A DNA stretch of 20,351 nucleotides from Chara braunii (lineage: Eukaryota > Streptophyta > Charophyceae > Charales > Characeae), in assembly GCA_003427395.1 (NCBI GenBank), contig BFEA01000068.1, positions 2,576,985 through 2,597,335 on the forward strand. Direction: 5' to 3'. Within the stretch, counting starts at the first letter, position 1. Each line of letters begins with the position of its first letter. Made by a program: the position numbers and the translations under genes. Of this stretch, positions 8,580 to 17,571 are shown piece after piece. Under the pieces are notes generated by a model. That model made no database searches, was not told the origin of the DNA, and saw nothing but the letters and a program-made list of their open reading frames with translations.

Positions 8580-8752
8580 TGAGAACAATATAACTTTTTA
8601 TTGCACAAAAATTGGAAGGTACGGGGCTGGGAAACCCCACAAAAATCGGAAGGTATGGGGCCGGGAAGTCCCGAAATATTGTGGGGCCCTTACCCAGATT
8701 AGGCTCCTGGAAACCGGGTCTAGTGTCCCTTCTCAAAAAGTTCCCCTTCTCA
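8553..8752 (-). mobile_element. poly(A)-tailed retrocopy, minus orientation
   Basis: The + strand has about 28 T (8553-8580). On the minus strand GCAATAAAAAG ends about 15 bases before the resulting poly(A), which is the layout of a polyadenylated transcript 3' end. Imperfect flanks AAACCCTCAG (8541-8550) and AAACCCCTCAG (8753-8763) could be a target duplication, which would make the insert about 200 bp. Inside is a 34-bp tandem repeat (8605-8638, 8639-8672; unit ACAAAAATTGGAAGGTACGG and on). No tRNA-type boxes were seen, so it could be a truncated LINE, a non-tRNA SINE or a processed mRNA end. Confidence 0.5.
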
Positions 8753-8763
8753 AAACCCCTCAG

Positions 8764-9085
8764 TTTTCGCATCATCAAGGAAGAGAAACGGAAGGGAAAA
8801 AGAAAAAAGAGAAGAATACACCTAAAACAGTTACAGGGGACTTCTCAAGTAAGCGCCACCTGGCGGCCTTTTTAATCTCCCTTTTTTCCCTTTTTTCTCC
8901 TGTCCGTTGGTTTCTCATTCCTAGTGCCTTCGCGGACCCGGGCACTCACGGACTGGGGACCCTTCCTGTCATCTTTGTGCAGGGGCCATGCTCATTTGGG
9001 TGCAGCCATTTTCGGCTGCATGATCTGGCTATCCTACGGTCGCGGCCTTGGCCGGCTTTTCTTTTTTTTTTTCCTTGAGCCCTCT
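8764..9085. other. no gene seen
   Basis: Mixed sequence with T- and A-rich runs; the long + open frame across it is interrupted by homopolymer Phe and Lys blocks and shows no domain. Confidence 0.4.
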
Positions 9086-9090
9086 ACAGA

Positions 9091-9235
9091 GATGTCTAGC
9101 TACAGCCAGGCTGGGCCATGGCCGAGATGTCTAGGCCACGGGCTGGCTGGGCCACGGCCAGGACGTCTAGGCCACGGCCAGGATGTCTAGGCCACGGCCA
9201 AGATGTCTAGACTACGGCCGAGATGTCTAGGCCAT
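9091..9235 (+). repeat. 20-bp minisatellite
   Basis: GTCTAG recurs at 9094, 9129, 9165, 9185, 9205 and 9225. The last four are exactly 20 bases apart with unit GTCTAGGCCACGGCCARGAT. The earlier two spacings (35, 36) carry an extra GGCTGGCTGG-like insert. Confidence 0.85.
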
Positions 9236-9573
9236 GCGTGAAAGGAAAAAAAAAAGGAAAAAAAAAGCTCCAGAAAATGACAAAAGTGCATATTTCAATC
9301 AGGCCTGATGTCTGAAACGATGCCCAATGTTATTTTTTGCCTTTTCGCACTGCGGCAGGGATGGACCTGCCGACAAGTGTTTTTTTTGCCTATTGGAAAC
9401 ATGGGTTGTCACCCACGAGCCATTGCCCCCCAAAAAAAACACTCAACAGGACACAAACAATTCCCAGAAAATCACAAGAAAACTTCAGAGAAGCGCAAGT
9501 GAGGTTGCTCAGTCGCTGGCCTTGCTGATGTTCCACTGTGAACAGTACCGAGAATGCTGCCCACCGTGGGGGT

Positions 9574-9759
9574 GGTCCCACTAGCAAAGAGGATGGGATC
9601 AAATGCCGGACTCTGGAAAAGGTTATGGAGACGTGCAGGAAACTGGACGAGGTTATGGTGATGTGCAGGAAATCGAGATTGAACTGCTTTTCTGCATATC
9701 TGCAATAAAACACATCCAGATTCAGGAGCTCTATCCTATCCTTTTTGCTAGTGGGACCT
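9574..9759. repeat. 26-bp inverted repeat around 135 bp (MITE-like)
   Basis: The left arm read inward is GGTCCCACTAGCAAAGAGGA, then TGGGAT. The right arm on the opposite strand is GGTCCCACTAGCAAAAAGGA, then TAGGAT. They differ at two bases. A further 15-base copy of the right arm's TTGCTAGTGGGACC follows to 9773. Inside are two 33-bp related units (GGTTATGGAGACGTGCAGGA and GGTTATGGTGATGTGCAGGA). No clear target duplication was found. Confidence 0.6.
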
Positions 9760-10149
9760 TTGCTAGTGGGACCTCAGCCCATGTGTTCGAAGAACTGCAT
9801 TTCTTTTTTTCTTTTTTTTGTTTTGGAAAGCATCCGCAAGTTACATTACAAAGAATATGGGACGAGGCCGGGGACCTCACAATTCAACCCGGAGTTATCC
9901 TGGCAGCCTCAGCCAGTTTAGCTTACGAGCTCAGCTCGGTTATCCTAGCAGCTTCAGATTGAAAGTTCTATACTACTGCTGAAACCCGGGTCCAGCCTCC
10001 CAAATAAAACAGTTAGCTTTCCAAAAAAATAACCTTGAAGCTCAGTAAAAAGGAGGCACTCTATCTCAAAGTTCCAAAGTCCTGAACGGTCCTATTCTAT
10101 AATACTTCCACAGCAAATACCTCCAGGGCAGCTCCTGTCTATCCTGAAC

Positions 10150-13100
10150 TTAGTCGTGGGTATCTGATAACCATGTGCAAATCTCCATCTTACCCTTGAC
10201 ATTCACTGTGGCCAACTTGCCATTCTTGGCCCATGTTTTCTGAAAACGGATGACATGAGCTTTCAGCCAATCAGCTCTGATGATTCTTCTTATACCCTGC
10301 TTCACCTGTTGTTGTTGTTGATTAATTGATGTGTATTGTTGTCTGAAGACCTTTGCATTTCTGGCCTTCCAGATGACTTCCATAAGTACCCCTCTGCAGC
10401 AGAGGGCTGTGTAACCCCAATCCGAAGAATAGCAGTATCCCGGCGGCAGGACTCCGGATAACATCCACGAGTCTGACCACTCGAAGGCTCCTGCCGTAAT
10501 CTTTGTCCAGTGGAACTTCCACCATTGCAGAAGCTCATCCACTAAGGGGGAGCACAGCCACAAATGAACCATGTTCTCCCAGCCCCAATTACAGCGTTGA
10601 GATTGGGTGGACACATCCATACCTTTGGAAGACAGCCACATTGCTGTGGCTGTTACCAACAGCGATTGGAGCCACATTATCCCTGCCTGGTTTTGCACTG
10701 GCATTTTAGTTAGAGCCTTCCATATGCAGGTCAGTGAACGGTCTGTTATCCCTGTCAGCTGGTGCGTCTCCGCACGATGCTGAGCTAGCGCAAGGGCCGA
10801 TTTCTTCAGTCTTGCTTGCTGTACCTGGACTCCAACTCTTGGTCTATACTGAGCTAATGGCGTAAAAATGGTGTGTACCACCCAGCCTTGCAGGAGGGGT
10901 TCCACTTTGAACTGTGCTGCGTCTCCCAGTAGAGTAGTTGTCATTTTTCTTCTGCTGTGTAAACCGAAGTGCCACTCTTACCTCCTTGAGAGACCTAGTA
11001 TCTGTAGAGGGCCAGTTCTCCTCATCCAACCTCAGGGCTCCTGAGGTGCTATTTCTTTGCACAAGGCTCCAGCTTTTACCTTTCTTCTTCCCCCTTGGTC
11101 ATCTTCAAGAATGCGAAGGAAGCAGTTTGGGTGATCATCTGCTCTCAACCAGGTACCTGCCGAATGATCAACTTCTGGCTGCAGGATCCTAACCCAGTTG
11201 GGAGGAATAGCAGCAATGAGAGCTTCCCTATGAGATTTGACGTATGTAGTCTGGCCAGTTTGACGTTATGTAGTCTGGCCAGTTTGCGTCTCAGCTGCGG
11301 AAAGGTCAAAAAGTCTGCTAGCTCCGTATCCCATATATCCTTGATCTGCAGCACACCTTTCTTTGCCCAGGTTTTCCTGAAACTGTCTGAACCACCTGCA
11401 GCTGAGAAGGGTAAGCCATCCTCCTGCGTAATCTCTTGATTCTCAAAGAGGAGTTGATTCAGTACTTCTTGTTTCGACGACGGCGGGCTGCTCTTATCCG
11501 GATAGGTCTTCATCCAAGCACTCAGGATTCCACTCCACACTTTGGAGCCCGTCCTTCTCTTTCCAAAAGATTTGATCATCATACATATCCACACCGTTGA
11601 GTGGTCCTCAAGCTCCCATTCTGTTCCCAAGATGTACTGGGCAAGCTCTTTCCATTCCTTTTCTTCACCATTCATCATCGCCATTACAGACCATTTGGTG
11701 AGTAGGGCAACATTTTGTTGCTCAGGATCAAGGATCCCCAACCCCCCTTTCTTTCGGGGGGTTGCTACTACCTCCCAAGCCACCTTACAAATGTAAACTT
11801 GTTCATCCACTGCATCTGGCTTCCATACATAACGAGCTGCAGTCTTTCTGATTGTCTTGTAGGCACCCTTCCCTAGATGATATATTGTTAGTGGATACCA
11901 TAGAACTGAGAAGGCTGCTGAAGACACAACCAGCGATCTTCCGAAGAGTGACAGATAGGAATGTCTTTCCCAGCTTGCAATCCTTGCGACTACCTTGTCG
12001 ACCAAGAGCGCATCTTGTACTTGACTGCAATTCGATAGTGAGATTTGCACTCCCAGAAACCGATCTGATGAGTTGGAAGGTAGCTTTCTCAATCCCCACT
12101 CCACACATAGCTCATAAGGGGGGGGAAGGAAGTAGATTGACTTATCCCAATTTATGGAGGCTTCAGATAATACGCAGTATTCTTCCATTACCCTACGAAG
12201 TTCGTTCAAGCTCATCTCTGAGTTTTCGCAGGCTATAGTCAGGCCGTCTGCTAAAGCTCCTCCCTTCCAATGAAGAGGGGAGGATATGCGCAGGCCGGTT
12301 ATAAGTTGATTAGCCCTTATGTTCGCTATGAGGATCTCCAACTGGAGGACAAAGAGCAATGGGGCGAGTAGGCAGCCCTGTCTCAGGGACCGGGTGAGCC
12401 CAAACTCTTCGGATTGTTTCCCATTCACTAGCATTGTTGCCTTTGCTTCCGAATACATTGCTTTTACCCAACGGCGAAAGATCTGGCGAAATCAATATTT
12501 ATTAAAGAGATGCTGACAAAGGCCCAGCCCACTTTGTCATACGCCTTTTCCATGTCCAACATTAGAATAGCCACTTCCTGCTTTTTTTTCCGATGATTTT
12601 CAGTGCCTGAAGCGTGGCCATAATGTTATCGAAAATGGAGCGCCCCTTTACAAAGGCCCCTTGCTCCCTTCCTACCATCGTTGGAAGGATCGGGGTTAAT
12701 CTGAGGGCTAAGACTTTAGCCAACAATTTGTAGGACACATTTAGAATAGATATGGGTCGCCAGTTTCTTACTTCCTTCTTGTCCCCTTTTTTATATAGCA
12801 GCGATATCATGCCTTTTTAAATTACCATTCCTTTTGGTAAGGAGCCTGATTCGGCAGTATCATTAAAAATGTTACAAAGAAGTTACCAAAAATGTCCCAT
12901 GCTGATAGAAAGAACTCTATGGGCAGGTCATCTGGGCCCGGCACTTGCCCTTGGCCATTTGCCTAGCGGCTCTAGTCATCTCTTCTACTGTTATTGGGTT
13001 TTCTAGTTCCAAGCGTTAATGACCTAAAAGTCTCTTTGTAGAACAGTTCCATTATGGGGAGGTGTCCTGCAGGTTCGAGACAAAGTTATCATACGGGCGC

Positions 13101-14400
13101 CTGGTTGCAACAATATCTTGGAAATATTCCATAGCGTAAGCACATAGTTCCTCAGTGTCCTTTGCTATGGGGGTTTGGACTGCAAAGGGGTGCATGAGTT
13201 CCCTCATAACCGGTTTGGCTTTTCGTAGGATGAACGACCTGAATGTATCTTTGGTCATTTTATCATGCCCAATTATACCCTTAATTTTTAGCCATTCTTG
13301 CCAGTCCTTTTGCTTTTGTATTTCCAATTCTTTTAGATTAGCTAAGGCTGTTGCCCTTCTTTTATACCAAAAATATTATAGAAATGGGTCCGAATCTGAG
13401 CGAGCATCTGCTTCTTCAATTATTCTGATTAGCTGTTTTTCTTTCCAATTTCGGGAAACAACTTTCATTCTGGCAAACTCTATCATTGTTTCCCAGAGTA
13501 TGTCTATCCCACGTCCACCCAAACCTCTTTATTAGGAAATAAATCTTTGGTTTTTTTCCAGTCCTGCATTTGAGTCCTCACCCATTATGGAATCCCTGGG
13601 TCCTTTAATATGTTGACATTTAATCTAAATGGGGGGCAATGTTTAATTACTTCATCCTTCGATACGACCTCTATTACCACAGGGTAGTGGTCAGACAGCG
13701 AGGAGGATTTCACCTCAGTTCCTATTGTTCGATCCCACAGAGCCCCTCTTACCAAAACCGAGTCCAAGCGTCTTTTAGGCTGGGTGGTATTCCTGGCTGG
13801 CCTAGGGCCATGCCAAGTGAAACCGTTTATGTCCGGATTCATAGTTCTAAAGACATCCACTAGGCCTTGGGCCTCCATCAAGGATTGTAGGAGTATTGCA
13901 TCCGCTCTTAACGGGGTAGGGGTGGGGGAATCCAACTCTGGGTTTAAAACACAATTCCAGTCTCCCAACATAAGAAGGTTTTCTGTGTCAGATAGATACT
14001 TGGGCAAGTCTGCAAAAAAAAATATTATTTCCGCGTAATTCACTGGGGCATATACCGACATGACTGCCCAGTCTTCATCCTCAACTGCTAACTTGACCCA
14101 AACCCAGCGACCTTCTGGGTCAGTGCAACTGTCGATCACGTCGACCTCTAAATTTTTGTCCAATAGAACTGCCACTCCTCCTCTTGTACCGTCTGCAGGG
14201 GCCCAAAACTGGGGGCCCTGCCACCAGTTTTGAATATCTTGCATCTTTTCGTGTCCAATTTTGGTTTCCTGCAGCCCTAACATATGTATGTTTTTGGAGT
14301 GGATCTATCGCGACAGCCTGCTCCTTTTAAATATGTCATTCTGATCTCCTAATCCCCGAATGTTCCAACTTGCTAGTCTGATCCTACTGGGGAGGACCAT
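10150..14400 (-). pseudogene. LINE ORF2: endonuclease and reverse transcriptase
   Basis: The product would nick target DNA and copy the element RNA. The start is MVLPSRIRLASWNIRGLG at 14400, followed after an in-frame TAG by LGLQETKIG (near 14280), GDWN (13965-13954), RRLDS and SLSDH (near 13690): the endonuclease motifs. The RT region shows LPKGM, YKKGD and NWRPISILN (about 12840-12740), QGAFVKGRSIFDNI, LMLDMEKAYDKVGW (motif A, catalytic Asp 12556-12554), then RQGCLLAPLLF and GGALADGLTIAC (near 12250). Motif C should read YADD; here one residue is missing and the second Asp is Gly. The C-terminus has CNW-GWENMVHLWLC (about 10593-10552) and VIWKARNAKVF, as in the RVT-associated zinc-binding domain. 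At least four frame changes and stops of all three types break it. Confidence 0.85.
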
Positions 14401-16274
14401 TTTTTGCAGTGGAGCAGCCCGGGTCTTGGATACGGGTGACGACTGTGTTTTCATCTAATGCAGTGGGATGGCTGGCGGTAGCATGCTCCCCTATCACAAA
14501 GTTCCTCGTTTTTTCGATACGCCTTCTTTGGAGGGTGTCATAAAAACTCGGGTTCGTGATAGTAGTGTTGTTATCAGAGTGGGTTAGCCATTCTGTCACC
14601 ACCTTAGCAGACAAATTAGTTAGCAGCCGAATACTACTCATCACCTCAGACCTTGGGTTCGTCAGGTGAACCACTTCTTCCCAATAGATGTTTAATTCAT
14701 CCCATTTGCTTTTGCAATCAGAAATGTGCAATAAATCAAAAAATGCAAAAAACACTCGGATTTTTCCTCCTTTTGGTCTGTCGATGAGGTGTCGAGCCAT
14801 TTTTGGCTCTGATAACAAAGCCACTTCCCCTCGGTTCTGCAGCACGTGAATCTTAACCAGATTGCACACCATAACCTGCGAGGGTGTGCCTTTGAGGAGA
14901 ACCGGGAGAATCAAGCCCTCATCTCTTCCTATGAGGTTAAGAAACCTCGAAATGCGGCCGTCATGAGAACAAATGATGGGGACCAGATAGTCAACTATCT
15001 GCCCCTTTGCTTTCACTTTATCCACTTTGTTCAATGTTCTCATGGGTCCAACCAATGCCAGTGAGCGTTTTGTCGTCTAAGTCATCTAAGTTCTGCCTCG
15101 TTTGAGGGGAGAGCTCCTAACAATCTTTTCTCCTAGCCCTACGGTTTCCTCATCTTCTTGTCTTGCTTGTAATTTTAGGCCCTCCACCCTCTAGCATTTT
15201 ACTGACGAGATCTGGCTTGTAAGTCCCTGCCTCTTATGTTCTTGTGGAGAGGGGGGGGGGGGGTGTCGAATAACTGGGGAAGGAGAGACTCTGCTGCACC
15301 TTCTGCATTCTCTTCCCTATAAAAAAAATTATCACCCTACACATGATCTGAGAATTCATCCAGCCCTTCCGATGGACTGAAGATTTCTGAGGATCTCTGC
15401 CACCTTTCCAGGGGATCCCCCTCTTCATCTTCTGACGAGGCTGAATCATTGGTCCAGTCCTTACTTTCGAGAAAATCTTTCTTAATGCTTAATTGTCTTG
15501 GTCTGACCCCATCTCCTTTCTGATCTTTCCTTTTATCGGACGAGGTAGGATCTGAGTCAAAGAATTTGTTATGGTATACTGAACAATTACCCGGTAATAC
15601 AGAATCCGGNTTAGGGGGGGGGGGGGGGGGGGGGANACGTTCTCCATAGGGCCGTCCTTGTACTTGTTGTTCTTTCGGTTCTTACTGTCCCGGTGTAGTG
15701 CCTTCGTGTCCCCTGGAATGAGGCTTCTTCCCCCTTTCGCTTTCGGGGTAAGGAAAATGTTCCCCTCACCCTCGTCAGGAATAAGGCCTGGGGACTGGGC
15801 GTCAAATTTGTTACGTTGATCTTCTTCCTCCACTGCCTTGTCCTCCTTACCCTTCTCCCTCTCCGTCCTCGTATCACTTTTGGGATGTACTTCCTCTACC
15901 ATTCCCTGTTCTTTTTTAACACTGTGGTCAATAGGAGCAGGGGACGGGGGAATAGACGTAGAATCTTGTTTCTTGTTTTCCTTCCAAACCTGTTTTCGTT
16001 TTCTGTGCTTCCTTAAGTGTTTCTTCTTAGGAGCTTTCTTTTTCTTCTTCCCTTGTTTCGGGGACCGTGGTCGATCAGACACAGTCTCCGTGAGGGGTGG
16101 AGCCTTGTGTTTGGAAGGACTTTCTGATTCAACATTTTTCTCTAGTGCTTGCTTGTTCCCTGCTTTATCTGTGGGGGATTCCATATCCATCGTCTCTTCG
16201 TCTGACGGGAGCTTTCCCAAGTCATTTTTCCCCTTGTCCGTCAACATACAAATTTCCCAGAATGAAATAATCAT
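14384..16274 (-). pseudogene. LINE ORF1-like protein, broken
   Basis: The first part (16274-15650) is a Lys/Glu/Ser-rich, probably disordered protein (KQGKKKKKAPKKKHLRKHRK), suited to nucleic-acid binding. It runs into a 21-G run with two undetermined bases (15610, 15636), beyond which an acidic segment (SEDEEGDPLERWQRSSEIF) continues in another frame to a TAG. Further frames lead into 15055-14384, a 223-codon open stretch (segments LPVLLKGTPSQVMVCNLVKI, KWDELNIYWEEVVHL) that I cannot assign to a family. Its TAG at 14386-14384 lies inside ORF2. Position before the endonuclease and strand make it ORF1; no RRM or zinc knuckle is visible. Confidence 0.6.
15608..15638. other. 21-G run with undetermined bases
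   Basis: Positions 15610 and 15636 are N and flank a G-run at 15614-15634. Length here is unreliable, so the frame change in ORF1 at this point may be a sequencing artefact. Confidence 0.9.
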
Positions 16275-16740
16275 TCTAAAGTAAAATTAAATTCTAAATT
16301 TCAAATTTTTATTTCATACGAAAAAATGTCATTCTTTCCTTCCAAGAATGGGGTATCCCTTCTTATTTGAACTGCATGCTAGATATGGAACTTGAATGAA
16401 AGTATGGATAAGTTCATAAAATAATTTAAATTAGACTGTCATTCTAAGTAAGGATTTTCAGTCATAAATAAGTTAATCCAATCTAAATAAGAAGATATTT
16501 GTTGTAGCAGAATGAAAGTGCAATTAAAACATTTCATAAACTCGTCCAGACTTTTATTCCATCTTGAACAAATAGATGTAGTTGGAAGGGAAACCTCATA
16601 TTTAGACGGGAACTTATCAAATTAAATTGGAAATTTTAGAATTGGACAAATATGGGAATGATAATTTATAAATATGAGGGATTTTTTTTTAATGGAATGT
16701 TTTTTTAACTTTCATTTCTCGTGGAAAATTTTTTGTTGGT
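16275..16740. other. AT-rich stretch with repeated CATTCT/AGAATG
   Basis: No gene is seen. Much more AT-rich than its neighbours. AGAATGA-aataa-TCATTCT (16259-16277) and CATTCTT-tccttcc-AAGAATG (about 16330-16350) are perfect short inverted repeats, and further CATTCTA or GAATGAAA copies occur near 16440 and 16510. It may include the LINE 5' UTR and older target DNA. Confidence 0.5.
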
Positions 16741-16796
16741 AGGTGTTGGGTCCCGACTCTCCCTACCTTTTTCATTCAAGCCCGGCGGGCTTCCTT

Positions 16797-16948
16797 CAGA
16801 GGAGGGGAGAGGGGAGAGGGGAGAGGGGAGAGGGGGGGGTGGGGGGGAAGAATTTCCCGTCCCGCCATCCCCTCCTCTTCCTCCTTTCTTCCCAACTTCC
16901 TTTCCCTTCTTTTCTTCTCTTCCTTTCTGCTTCCTCTGTCTTGAATTA
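16797..16948 (+). repeat. GGGGAGA tandem run, then a TC-rich tract
   Basis: GAGGGGAGAGGGGAGAGGGG (five 7-base units) and two G-runs are followed by about 90 bases of almost pure C/T. The G-runs could form a quadruplex, and the purine and pyrimidine halves can pair with each other. Confidence 0.75.
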
Positions 16949-17062
16949 GTCTTAGGGCGTCGTTCGACACTCCTCGGGGACACGATTTCGAGGATTTCGT
17001 CATCGTTCCACCTGTCCTCGGAGCCGATTTTCGGAACTGAAATGTGAAAACACTACGAGGAC

Positions 17063-17085
17063 AAATCCTCGGGCTCCGAGGATTT
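17063..17085. repeat. subterminal palindrome 1
   Basis: AAATCCTCGG (17063-17072) and CCGAGGATTT (17076-17085) are perfect complements around GCT. Likely protein-binding or hairpin-forming; role inferred from position near the transposon end. Confidence 0.85.
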
Positions 17086-17099
17086 CCCAGCCAAATCGT

Positions 17100-17142
17100 C
17101 CTCGGGTTCAAAGGACCTCGCGAGGTCCTTTGGAGCCCGAGG
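17100..17142. repeat. subterminal palindrome 2
   Basis: AAAGGACCTCG (17110-17120) and CGAGGTCCTTT (17121-17131) form a perfect 22-bp palindrome, which extends imperfectly through CCTCGGG on the left and CCCGAGG on the right. The left copy keeps a degraded version (CCAAGGGACCTC / GAGGTACCTTGG, 5685-5710) at the same place. Confidence 0.85.
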
Positions 17143-17571
17143 ATCCGCGATTATCGGGGTGTCGGCGGCGCGTCACGAAGGGGCAACGGAGGTCGAAAGT
17201 GGTCCAGAGGTGGTCCGAAAGGCGAAAGACGGACATCCCGAGGCATGGGCGTCCAAAACGTCGAGTCACGGCCTCGTCGTTTTACCGTTGGCGGTAATCG
17301 TCGCTGGACGGCCCTGTTGGTTCGTCGGGTGTCCCGAGGGAGGTGCAGTGGCGAGCATCGGACGTCGTTGGCCTGCTCCTGCCGTGGTCGTGCTGTTCCG
17401 ACGTGCTTCACAACGGTCGAAAAATACGTATTTTGTAAGCGCCCTCCTGCAGCCAGCTGCGAGATTGCATCAATTTCATTCGTTGGCTTCTTCCCTCTCG
17501 CACCGTTTGTCTCCGTTCGCCGCGCTTGCCATAGCGTGAGTACGTCTTTTGTTTCTGCTGCCCTGTCGTTC

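Larger units (their letters stand above)
9823..16370 (-). mobile_element. decayed L1-like LINE retrotransposon
   Basis: Minus-strand order is ORF1 (from about 16274), ORF2 (from 14400) with apurinic-type endonuclease, reverse transcriptase and a C-terminal Cys/His segment, then a 3' UTR ending CTTTGTAATGTAACTTGCGG before an A-rich tail (9801-9822 read in reverse). GAACTGCAT occurs just beyond the tail (9792-9800) and at 16369-16377, a possible 9-bp target duplication, so the 5' limit is put near 16370. Length of about 6.5 kb is typical of a near full-length L1. Frameshifts, stops and a lost catalytic motif show it is inactive. Confidence 0.8.

Noticed and set aside
8440-9078. 212-codon + frame
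   Set aside because: It runs through the 28-T retrocopy tail and other homopolymers; no domain.
12070-12095. CTGATGAGTTGG as another hammerhead core
   Set aside because: No GAAA follows at stem II distance; it is LINE coding sequence.
13072-13081. GGTTCGAGAC as a pol III B box
   Set aside because: No A box at tRNA-like distance; it lies in the LINE.
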